Part shown: positions 51,228 to 58,654 of the stretch, piece by piece | How the letters are laid out: the number at the start of each line of letters is the position of its first letter | Numbering within the stretch: position 1 is the first letter of the stretch | Source of the DNA: an uncultured Hyphomicrobiales bacterium | Lineage (GTDB): Bacteria > Pseudomonadota > Alphaproteobacteria > Rhizobiales > Xanthobacteraceae | Assembly: GCA_903929045.1 (NCBI GenBank) | Contig: CAIYTE010000188.1 | Span: forward strand, 1 to 64,000 | Reading direction: 5' to 3' | DNA: 64,000 nucleotides | Made by a program: the position numbers and the translations under genes | The notes under the pieces: model-generated | What the model was told of the DNA's origin: nothing | The model's input: the letters and a program-made list of their open reading frames with translations, nothing else | The model's database searches: none

Positions 51228-53252
51228 TTAGTCGGCCTTTGGCGGCGGCGTCTGCTCGGCCGCGGGCGTAGCGCCTGCTGACGGCGCGGTGCCGGTCAGA
51301 CGTTCGATCGCGGAACGGACCGTATCGCGGGCGCTGCGCTCCTTCACCGCATTGAGCAACGGCGCAGCCGCACCGGAGCGGCGAATCAGGGCTTCCGGGT
51401 CGGGCAGCATGATCGGATCGTCCCACGAACCCTGTACGATGAAGGGCAGTTCGAACGGCTGCGTGCCGGGGCGCGCCGCGGTCACCAACGCGGCTGCGCC
51501 TTTCAGGTCGAGTTCGCGCTCCGGGATGGACGCCGATCCGTTGAGGCCGAGGCGTACCGCCGCGCCTTCGACCTTCATGTCGTCAACGTTGACCATGCCT
51601 TTGACGATCTTCAGCGCCACCACGATCCGGTCATAAGGCGTCCTGCCGCTGCGGAATTCGCCGCCGCCGGACAAAGGCCGCCGTTCCAGCCGCCGCAGCA
51701 ATTGCTCGACATTGAGGCCGCTTAGCGCGCCGCTGAGGCCGTTGAGGCCGGCCGTACCGTTAAGGGTGCGCGTGACAGCAAGCACGCTGTCGCCGCTGCC
51801 CTCGACGGCGAGCGACATGTTGCCTTTGCCTTCGAGACGCTTGAGCCCGAACAACTGGCCGAGGCATTGCTCGAAATCGACGTCAGTGAATTGCAGTTGC
51901 GATTTGACATCGACACCGGTTTCGAAAATCGCCAGCGCCAGCGAACCCTGGATCAAGCCGCCATAAGCCTGCGCTTCGCCGACCGTGACAACCAGATTGC
52001 CGCCGCGCAGGTTGGCGCCGATCGCGGTGCGCCCAAACTTGGCGTTCTGCATGACGACGTTTGCCGCCGACAGCCGCAGGTCGAAATCGATGCCGGCGAG
52101 GCCATCGAGTGAAATGCGACCGCTGTTCCATTCGCGCTGATCGTTGTTGACGAGGCGAACGGTCGAAACATAAGGCGATAGATTAAGCGTGTCGGATGCG
52201 AGCGTGCCCTGCAGTGTCTTGCGGCCGTCGGTGGCAAAGGTCAGCACGCCTTCGGCGGTATTGCCGTCGAGCTCGACGTTGACGCCGGACAGGCCGATGG
52301 TGCCGCCCACGACGTTGGCTTGCGCTTTAATAGCGAAACGGCCGAAGCCGCCGCCCGGCAGCGGCTGCTGTCCGGCCCAGATCAGCGTATCGCGCAGCGA
52401 CGCGGAATCCGCGGCCAGCGTGCCTTCGATCTTGAGTGTCGGTTGAACGCTGAGCGACCCTTCGAACGCCGCCTTCAACGGCGCGCCGGCGATGCGCAGC
52501 TTCAGGCCCGAGCGGTTACCTGCGAGCGCCGCGGGAAAATCGGCCAGCGCCATGCTGGCGTCGACGGGTTCGTCATGCCAGACGAAACGGCCGGTGGCGC
52601 CGAAGCTCTTGGAAATCGATGGCCATGCCAGCGACAAATCAACGTCGCGAACGGTTTCTTCGAGCTTGTGCGCCGGATCGCGCAGCACCACGGTGCCGTT
52701 GTCGATGCGCATTTCGGAGAATGTCGCGGGCCGTTGCGCCGGTTTCTGGCTGCGGGCGAGCGATTCGATCAGGCCGGACCAGTTGGAGCGACCATTGGCG
52801 TCGATATCGATGGCGATGCTCGGGCGTACCAGAGCGACGTCGGCGATTTCGACCCGGCCGCGCAAGAGCGGGAAAAATCGCAAGCGAGCGGTCAGCCGCT
52901 CGGCGGTGAGCGCGGGCTGCTTTTCATCGCCGAGCACCACATCGGCGAAGCTGACCCTGCCGGAGGGAAACAGGGAGACAGTGGTCTCGCCGCGCAGGAC
53001 CGGCGTCAGGCCGGTGACCGCGCGAATCTCGCTGATGGCCTCCTGGCGCACGGTATCGGCGGAGATGAGGAGGCTGGCGCCCGTAAGGATGCCGGCTCCC
53101 ACCAGCAAAAGGGCGAGCAGGAAAAATCCCAGGCGTTTCAAGCCAGTGGAGGCCGTCAAAGTTCGAAAATCCGGTGTTTCGGTATGTTGCCGTCGGACTA
53201 TACCATCGGCACCAGCCCCGCCAACCTTGGGTCGCCTCTGTGACCCTTTCAT
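51228..53252 (-). CDS. AsmA-family protein
   Basis: 674 residues with one N-terminal membrane helix (LGFFLLALLLVGAGILTGASL, about 40-62) and a long periplasmic body. The AsmA opening (VRQEAISEIRAVTGLTPVLR) and the C-terminal AsmA_2 region (LNVEQLLRRLERRPLSGGGE, MKVEGAAVRLGLNGSASIPE) are recognisable. AsmA-like proteins form long grooves that move phospholipid between membranes. The Pro/Ala-rich tail after residue 645 is low complexity. Transcribed away from the response regulators, with 25 bases between the stops. Confidence 0.88.
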   Translation of the reverse strand: MKGSQRRPKVGGAGADGIVRRQHTETPDFRTLTASTGLKRLGFFLLALLLVGAGILTGASLLISADTVRQEAISEIRAVTGLTPVLRGETTVSLFPSGRVSFADVVLGDEKQPALTAERLTARLRFFPLLRGRVEIADVALVRPSIAIDIDANGRSNWSGLIESLARSQKPAQRPATFSEMRIDNGTVVLRDPAHKLEETVRDVDLSLAWPSISKSFGATGRFVWHDEPVDASMALADFPAALAGNRSGLKLRIAGAPLKAAFEGSLSVQPTLKIEGTLAADSASLRDTLIWAGQQPLPGGGFGRFAIKAQANVVGGTIGLSGVNVELDGNTAEGVLTFATDGRKTLQGTLASDTLNLSPYVSTVRLVNNDQREWNSGRISLDGLAGIDFDLRLSAANVVMQNAKFGRTAIGANLRGGNLVVTVGEAQAYGGLIQGSLALAIFETGVDVKSQLQFTDVDFEQCLGQLFGLKRLEGKGNMSLAVEGSGDSVLAVTRTLNGTAGLNGLSGALSGLNVEQLLRRLERRPLSGGGEFRSGRTPYDRIVVALKIVKGMVNVDDMKVEGAAVRLGLNGSASIPERELDLKGAAALVTAARPGTQPFELPFIVQGSWDDPIMLPDPEALIRRSGAAAPLLNAVKERSARDTVRSAIERLTGTAPSAGATPAAEQTPPPKAD

Positions 53253-53298
53253 GGCCGGCCCGTTGGCCGGGCAGGGTTAAGGCGGGAGTCGGCCGCGC

Positions 53299-54039
53299 TC
53301 AGCGGAGTATTGTGGCGCCCGGCATCGTGGCGTCGGCGATTTCGGCGATCATCTTCTTAATGATGGCCTCGCCGAAGGAGTCGAAGTTTTTCGCTTCCAT
53401 GACGAATGAGCCCGGGCCGCCGGTGACGTTGTCTCGATAATAGTTCGCAAGGCCGCCGGGCGGATTGGTGTGTTCAGGATTCCACGGCAGGGGTCGGTCG
53501 CTGAGGATAACGAGGCCGTTGATGACGATGCCGAGCGCCAGCGCTTCGTTGCGCGCCTGGCCGACGTCGCGGCCGGCATTGTTGGTGCCGTCCCCGGAGA
53601 CATCGATGGTCTGGCGTTCGGCTGTGAACGGCGCGCGCGGAAACTGCGCCACCGCGAAGTCGATGCCGCCGGCGATCGATGTGCGGTCGGCAAAGGCGCG
53701 CGGCAGTTCCATGAGCTTGTCGCCGAAGGCCTGCGCCGCCTTGGGCCCGTCGATCGGCATCCAGTCGATCACGACCTTCTGGTTGCCCGGTCCCGACCAT
53801 TCGAGAAACAGGACGGCGATGCGTTTGTTGCGGCCGGCGGTGATGGCGTCGATCACGCGCTTGTCGGAGATCGCTGCGGCATAACCTTCGCGTTGCAGCT
53901 TGAATTTCTCGGCGTCGACGCTGCGCGACACATCCGATGCCAGCACCAGCAGCAGATCGACCTTTTCCGCCGCGTGCGTAACCGGCGCGTAACCGAAAAA
54001 TGCGACAAGCAGGAACGCGCAGCAGAGCCAACGCCGCAT
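53299..54039 (-). CDS. DUF1194 von Willebrand A-like exported protein
   Basis: 246 residues: signal peptide (WLCCAFLLVAFFGYAPVTHA), then a vWA-like domain with the metal-site motif DVSRS (36-40, D-x-S-x-S) and a later IDVSGDGTNNAGRDV. Matches DUF1194, a family found mainly in alphaproteobacteria with no assigned function. A repressible surface or periplasmic adhesion/binding role is typical of vWA folds but unproven. Lies between the AsmA-like and sensor kinase genes, all on the minus strand, with 39 bases to the kinase stop. Confidence 0.87.
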   Translation of the reverse strand: MRRWLCCAFLLVAFFGYAPVTHAAEKVDLLLVLASDVSRSVDAEKFKLQREGYAAAISDKRVIDAITAGRNKRIAVLFLEWSGPGNQKVVIDWMPIDGPKAAQAFGDKLMELPRAFADRTSIAGGIDFAVAQFPRAPFTAERQTIDVSGDGTNNAGRDVGQARNEALALGIVINGLVILSDRPLPWNPEHTNPPGGLANYYRDNVTGGPGSFVMEAKNFDSFGEAIIKKMIAEIADATMPGATILR

Positions 54040-54078
54040 GGCAACCTCCGTCGAGGAGGTGAGCTTAGCCGATCTGAT

Positions 54079-56970
54079 CTATTCCGCCAGCACGCGTGTG
54101 GCGGGAAACGCGACTTCGACCAAGGTGCCGGTTTCGACCTGGCTGGTGATGTGGAAGCGCGCGTGGTTCGCTTCCGACAAGGCCTTGGTGATGGGCAGGC
54201 CTAAACCTGTGCCGCTAGAACCCCAGCGTGCCGCCGTCGCCAGTTGGCGGAACGGCTCCAGCGCCGTCTCCAGCTCCTTCGGGCTCATGCCAACGCCCGT
54301 ATCTCGCACGCGCATGACGATTTCATTGTCGTCATTGACCGCGGTGGACACGATCACCTGGCCGCCAGCGCCGGTGAACTTGATGGAGTTGGACAACAGG
54401 TTGAGCGCGATCTGGCGCACCGAACGGGCGTCCGCCACGATCAGAGGGAGGTTTGCTGGCAACGAGGTGCGGATAATCACCCGCTCCTTGTTGGCCTGCT
54501 CCTGCATGATGGCGACGCAGCTCTGCATCAGATCGTTGAGGTTCACGCTGACGAAATTGAGCTCGAGCTTGCCGGCTTCGATCTTGGACAGGTCGAGCAG
54601 ATCGTTGAGCAACGACGTCAAGTGGCCGCCGGACGAATGGATGTCCTTGAGATATTGCACATAGCGCTCATTGCCGACCGGGCCGAAACGCTCCTCGATC
54701 ATAACTTCCGAGAAGCCGATAATAGCGTTGAGCGGCGTGCGGATTTCGTGGCTGATCTTGGCGAGGAATTCGGATTTCGCGGTGGAAGCCTGCTCGGCCT
54801 GACGGCGCGCATTGATGAGTTCTTCCTCGGTGCGTTTCCAAGCGGTGACGTCGCGCAATACCGCGCACAGCTTCTCGCCATCTTCGACGCGTCCGATGGT
54901 GACGTAGAGCGGCACCAAGCCGCCGCGTTTCACACGACCGATGGCGTCGCGACCGGTTTCGAGAATACCGGCGGCTGCTCCGCGCGCGAGCCGCTCGAGA
55001 TAGTCCATCACGCTGCGGCGGCTTTCCGGCGCAAACAGATCGCCGAAGCTGATCTCGGTGAAGTCTGCGGCGTCGTAACCGAACAAGGCTTCGGCACTGC
55101 GGTTGGCCGACAGCACGCGGCCGCTGCAGTCCAGCACCAGCACGCCGTCGGTGGCGGTGTCGAGAATGCCGCGCAGTTCCTGGTTTTCGTTCTGCAGACG
55201 GCGCAGCGAGTTTTCCGAGACCATTTTCTCAGGCGACTCGGGCGCGGTCTGCGTATTGATCATCAGCACCAGCGCGCTTTCGCCGTTCCACGGCACGCTG
55301 AACAATTTGCCTTCGACCGGCTTCTGCGCGCCATTGACGGTGGTGATGGTCAGCGTCTTGCCGTTCGCGTCGCCGGACGGCGTCTTGTTCTCGATGAAGA
55401 GACTATCGAGACCGCCGGCCTCCGCCAGCGCATCGAGCGTGCCGTAACCGGTCCAGTCGAGGAAGGCGCGGTTGGCGTAGACCAGATTGTTGAGCCGGTA
55501 GATCAGAATGCCGACCGGCATGCGGTCGAGAATCGCTCGGCCTTCCTCGCGCCCGGCATCATTGCTGCGCGCCGGCTTCGGCGGATCGGCAGCCGGATTC
55601 ATCAGCGGGGTGCCGGACGGCACGAAAGGCGCGATGTCGAAATCGTCGGCCGCCGGCACCGCTGTTTCTTTGCCGGTCGCGTTCTTGAGGCGCGCGTTGA
55701 GTTCGCGGGCCAGTTCTTCGAAGGCGCTGTTCTCGGCGAGGCTGAGCGACGGCGCCGGTTCAGGCGCAACAGGGGGCGCCGGCGGGCGGAATGCGAGAAT
55801 GTCGGCTTTGGGCGGCTGCGGCACCGTCGGCGCAACGGACGGCGCGGCGGGTGTGGCGTCAACGACGCGCGTCATCGTCCGGCAAATGCCGAAGCCGCGG
55901 AAGCCTTCGAAGTTGCGGTCGCGGTCGAACACCGGCAGGCCGGACATCTCCACCGCGAGACGTTCGCTCGTTCCATCGACCGGCCATCGAACCGTCAGAC
56001 CGCTCCAGGTTTCACGCGAGGCCAGCGCCTTTGCGATCCGGCCGTCGGTGTCTATCTGCAGCAGCGGTGCGATCTCTGCCCAAGGTCGATTGAGAACGGA
56101 AGCGGTTTGCGGTCCGACAAGACTGGTGAGCTCGGCCGTGCCCGCTGTAAAGCGCGTCGCATTATCCATCTGCCAGACGAAACGGAATTGGCGCGAGGGC
56201 TGAGCCGGCTTGATGGCTTGCGGGGCCAGCGGCGGCGCGCTGCGCACCGGCACAGTCGATGCGGCGATGGCGGCGGCGGCATCGTTCGCGCGTGCATTGG
56301 CATGAGAGCCGCGCGGCGCGGGATCGAACACAGCGAGCAACGACAGGGTGCCGCCGGTGCCGAGCCGCAGCATCGATGCGTGGCCGGAGTCGATCTCGCC
56401 TTCGGCCGTGCCGTTCTTGGTGGCTTCGGTCGCGAGTCTTTCCGCTCCGAGCGCCATCAGATCGCGAGTCGAGCCCAGCAACTGCTGACCGATTTTCGAC
56501 GCTTCTATCAATTCGCCGTCGGCGGTGAACATTGCCGCCGGTTTGTCGAAGTCGGTGAGAATGCGGCGCGCACGATCGGGCAGGCTGAGCTCCTTGCCGG
56601 CGCGCTCGGTCGACACGATGAGGATGGCGATGCTGTTGTCGCTCAGCGTGATGCGCGAGCACAGGCACGTCAGCAGACCGCCGAAACGCGCGCCGAAGCC
56701 GCGCAGGCGTTCAAGCCGCGGTGCGCCACCTTGTGGCAGCGTGCCGGCAAGCCGCACGACCTGCGCGACGGTAATATCCTCTGCAGAGAGTTCGAGGAGC
56801 GGCATTCCCCCGGGAGTAGCGGCGTCGAATACGGCGCCAGCAACGGCATTGCCCCACAGCAGGCGGCCTTCTGCGCTCCATAGCCATACCGGCATCGGGC
56901 TCAGCGCATGGGCTGAGAGACGCGGGTCGGACAGCCAGCCAGTTGGGAGCGTAGTCCCGTTCATACTCAC
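54079..56970 (-). CDS. PAS-domain sensor histidine kinase, PleC/DivJ/PdhS-like
   Basis: 963 residues; a GTG at 56970 or ATG at 56964 may start it. No membrane helix is visible. Several PAS-like regions (about 15-80, 260-360, 490-570, 600-720) and Ala/Pro-rich linkers precede the kinase core. H741 lies in KISHEIRTPLNAIIGFSEVM, followed by ERFGPVGNERY and LLNDLLDLSKIEAGKLEL, N-box LNLLSNSIKF and G-boxes RDTGVGM and GSSGTGLGLPITKAL. That core is the type of kinases acting on DivK in Caulobacter and Brucella, so cell-cycle or polarity control is likely (family inference). Confidence 0.9.
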   Translation of the reverse strand: MSMNGTTLPTGWLSDPRLSAHALSPMPVWLWSAEGRLLWGNAVAGAVFDAATPGGMPLLELSAEDITVAQVVRLAGTLPQGGAPRLERLRGFGARFGGLLTCLCSRITLSDNSIAILIVSTERAGKELSLPDRARRILTDFDKPAAMFTADGELIEASKIGQQLLGSTRDLMALGAERLATEATKNGTAEGEIDSGHASMLRLGTGGTLSLLAVFDPAPRGSHANARANDAAAAIAASTVPVRSAPPLAPQAIKPAQPSRQFRFVWQMDNATRFTAGTAELTSLVGPQTASVLNRPWAEIAPLLQIDTDGRIAKALASRETWSGLTVRWPVDGTSERLAVEMSGLPVFDRDRNFEGFRGFGICRTMTRVVDATPAAPSVAPTVPQPPKADILAFRPPAPPVAPEPAPSLSLAENSAFEELARELNARLKNATGKETAVPAADDFDIAPFVPSGTPLMNPAADPPKPARSNDAGREEGRAILDRMPVGILIYRLNNLVYANRAFLDWTGYGTLDALAEAGGLDSLFIENKTPSGDANGKTLTITTVNGAQKPVEGKLFSVPWNGESALVLMINTQTAPESPEKMVSENSLRRLQNENQELRGILDTATDGVLVLDCSGRVLSANRSAEALFGYDAADFTEISFGDLFAPESRRSVMDYLERLARGAAAGILETGRDAIGRVKRGGLVPLYVTIGRVEDGEKLCAVLRDVTAWKRTEEELINARRQAEQASTAKSEFLAKISHEIRTPLNAIIGFSEVMIEERFGPVGNERYVQYLKDIHSSGGHLTSLLNDLLDLSKIEAGKLELNFVSVNLNDLMQSCVAIMQEQANKERVIIRTSLPANLPLIVADARSVRQIALNLLSNSIKFTGAGGQVIVSTAVNDDNEIVMRVRDTGVGMSPKELETALEPFRQLATAARWGSSGTGLGLPITKALSEANHARFHITSQVETGTLVEVAFPATRVLAE

Positions 56971-57161
56971 GTCGCACGAATTACGGCTAATAAACCCTTA
57001 ATACGGCTGGTTTTGGCCGGCGTCCACGCAACAAGGCCTGACACGGCGGGCCAAGCGGTGATAACGTTAATTGTCGAGTTCCGTGGGTAGCGCTGTCGGG
57101 GCGCCTTCCTAGATAGCCTAGACCCGGTTGCGGCCGGCGGGTTCTGACCAAGGAGGTTGTG

Positions 57162-57536
57162 ATGGCGAAAGACAATTCGAATTTCGAGATCCCGGCGGAG
57201 ATGCGGGCTTTCGCGGAAAAGAGCGTGGCTCAGGCCAAGCTCGCGTTCGACAGCTTCATTTCGGCTGCCCAGCAGGCGGTGAACACGGCTGAGACCCATG
57301 CCAATACGGCCCGGGTCGGCGCCAAGGAAGCCGGCGACCTAGCCATGACCTTTGCCGAGCGCAATATCGCCTCGTCGTTCGATTTCGCCCAGCGCTTGCT
57401 GCAGGCCAAGGATCCGCAGGAAGTGGCGGCGCTTCACGCCGAATACGTGAAGTCCCAGGTGTCGACCCTGACCGAGCAGGCCAAGGAGTTGAGCAAGCAG
57501 GCGACCAAGATCGCCGGCCAAGCCACGCCGCACTAA
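57162..57536 (+). CDS. Phasin family protein (short)
   Basis: 124 residues from the ATG at 57162 with a near-perfect AGGAGG five bases upstream. The Phasin_2-type pattern is a single amphipathic helical domain: IPAEMRAFAEKSVAQAKLAF, then FAERNIASSFDFAQRLLQAK and YVKSQVSTLTEQAKELSKQA. Phasins coat polyhydroxyalkanoate granules. It lies 273 bases before a second, longer phasin gene; each has its own leader. Confidence 0.9.
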   Translation: MAKDNSNFEIPAEMRAFAEKSVAQAKLAFDSFISAAQQAVNTAETHANTARVGAKEAGDLAMTFAERNIASSFDFAQRLLQAKDPQEVAALHAEYVKSQVSTLTEQAKELSKQATKIAGQATPH

Positions 57537-57637
57537 CCGATTTTTTTCTGCGATCTCCGACCGGCGCGCGTCTTGGCCGGAGAAGCCGCTGTTTTCAAAC
57601 CTTTATCGCGGTTTATGTCCCGCACATTACATTTTTG

Positions 57638-57668
57638 TGCGGTGCAATATTTTTGTTGCGTTGCACTA
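57638..57668. promoter_or_regulatory. Two PhaR-like sites upstream of the second phasin
   Basis: TGCGGTGCA (57638-57646) and TGCGTTGCA (57657-57665, extended CTA) both fit the TGCRNYGCA core of the Bradyrhizobium PhaR motif as recalled. They start 19 bases apart, close to two helical turns. PhaR represses phasin genes until granules form. Confidence 0.5.
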
Positions 57669-57809
57669 CTAATGGCCTATATTTGGTTTACGGCCTCCGC
57701 CGGCGCTTTCTGAGCGCTGTCGCGCGGGGTGTCAGCAGGTGTGTGTGGAAGGCCGAGGGCGGCCACTCACCTCAAGCCAATGCCGCCCTCCTAGCCGAGG
57801 AATCACGTC

Positions 57810-58343
57810 ATGGCCGAAACAGCCACCAGCCCGAAGACCAAGCCGAAACCAGTCGCTGTCGTCGCTCCTCCGGTCGCCTCCGAGGCACCGAAGTTTGAGA
57901 TGCCCAAGTTCGAAATGCCGAAGTTCGAAATCCCCAAATTCGAGGTGCCGAAAATGGAAGTTCCAGCCGCTTTCCGCGAATTCGCCGAGAAGGGTATCGC
58001 GCAGTCCAAGGCCAACTACGACAAGTTCAAGAGCACCGCCGAGCAGGCCAGCGGCGTGCTCGAAGAGACCTACACCACAGCCTCCGCCGGCTGCTCGGGC
58101 TACGGCCTCAAGGTGATCGAAACCGCGCGCGCCAATACCAATGCCGCGTTTGACCTGATGGGCGAACTGCTCGGCGCCAAGTCCTATTCGGAAGTCGTCG
58201 AGAAGACGACCGCCTATATGCGCACGCAGTTCGACACCCTGACCGCTCAGGCCAAGGAACTCGGCGAGCACGCGCAAAAGGTTGCGACCGACACCGCCGA
58301 GCCGATCAAGGGCTCTTTCAGCGCGATGACCAAGGCCGCTTAA
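57810..58343 (+). CDS. Phasin family protein with five-fold pentapeptide-like repeat
   Basis: 177 residues. A Lys/Pro/Ala-rich head is followed at 27-51 by five near-identical units of the form P-K-[FM]-E-[MIV], then a helical phasin domain (FREFAEKGIAQSKANYDKFK, then YGLKVIETARANTNAAFDLM, and TQFDTLTAQAKELGEHAQKV). The repeat could form an extended, granule- or partner-binding segment (inference). A strong hairpin terminator lies 38 bases after the stop. Confidence 0.92.
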   Translation: MAETATSPKTKPKPVAVVAPPVASEAPKFEMPKFEMPKFEIPKFEVPKMEVPAAFREFAEKGIAQSKANYDKFKSTAEQASGVLEETYTTASAGCSGYGLKVIETARANTNAAFDLMGELLGAKSYSEVVEKTTAYMRTQFDTLTAQAKELGEHAQKVATDTAEPIKGSFSAMTKAA

Positions 58344-58380
58344 GGCCTGCTGCCGCCGCCGAGCGCGGCTGATTTTCGAG

Positions 58381-58413
58381 AGCCCGGACGGCTTGCCGCC
58401 CGGGCTTTTTCTT
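58381..58413 (+). terminator. Rho-independent terminator after the phasin gene
   Basis: AGCCCGG (58381-58387) pairs with CCGGGCT (58400-58406), with a short inner CGG/CCG stem, followed by TTTTTCTTT. It separates the phasin gene from tRNA-His. Confidence 0.85.
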
Positions 58414-58499
58414 TGGGGTGACGGGTGAAATCGAAACTTGCCAAACGGGGACGCGGCACCTAGGTTCCGCCCGCTTGGAGGCGTCAGCCCTCAGCATGT

Positions 58500-58576
58500 G
58501 CAGGCGTAGCTCAGTTGGTTAGAGCGCCGGTCTGTGGAACCGGAGGTCGGTGGTTCAAGTCCACCCGCCTGTACCA
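58500..58576 (+). tRNA. tRNA-His (GTG), alphaproteobacterial type, CCA encoded
   Basis: A full cloverleaf of 77 nucleotides: acceptor GCAGGCG/CGCCTGT, D-arm GCTC/GAGC, anticodon stem CCGGT/ACCGG with loop CTGTGGA (anticodon GTG, 58534-58536), T-arm GGTGG/CCACC and encoded CCA. Position 73 is A (58573), the first pair is G1:U72, and base -1 is T. Most bacteria encode G-1 and C73 instead; loss of these goes with the divergent alphaproteobacterial histidyl-tRNA synthetase. Confidence 0.97.
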
Positions 58577-58604
58577 TCTCCACTTCACGACATTGCAGAC
58601 AATA

Positions 58605-58635
58605 AAAAACGCCGGCGAATTTCGCCGGCGTTTTT
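58605..58635. terminator. Bidirectional hairpin terminator between tRNA-His and the transpeptidase gene
   Basis: CGCCGGCGAA and TTCGCCGGCG form a near-perfect hairpin (58610-58630) with a run of A on the left and T on the right, so it can end transcription from both the tRNA and the opposite gene. Confidence 0.88.
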
Positions 58636-58654
58636 ATTGGGAAGGCGCTTTTGT

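Noticed and set aside
54244-56883. 879-codon open frame opposite the PAS kinase
   Set aside because: Low-complexity Arg/Gly/His sequence caused by GC-rich codon bias on the coding strand.
57888-57962. Tandem DNA repeat as a minisatellite or CRISPR-like array
   Set aside because: It is in frame, codes for the phasin head and has no spacers; it is a protein repeat.
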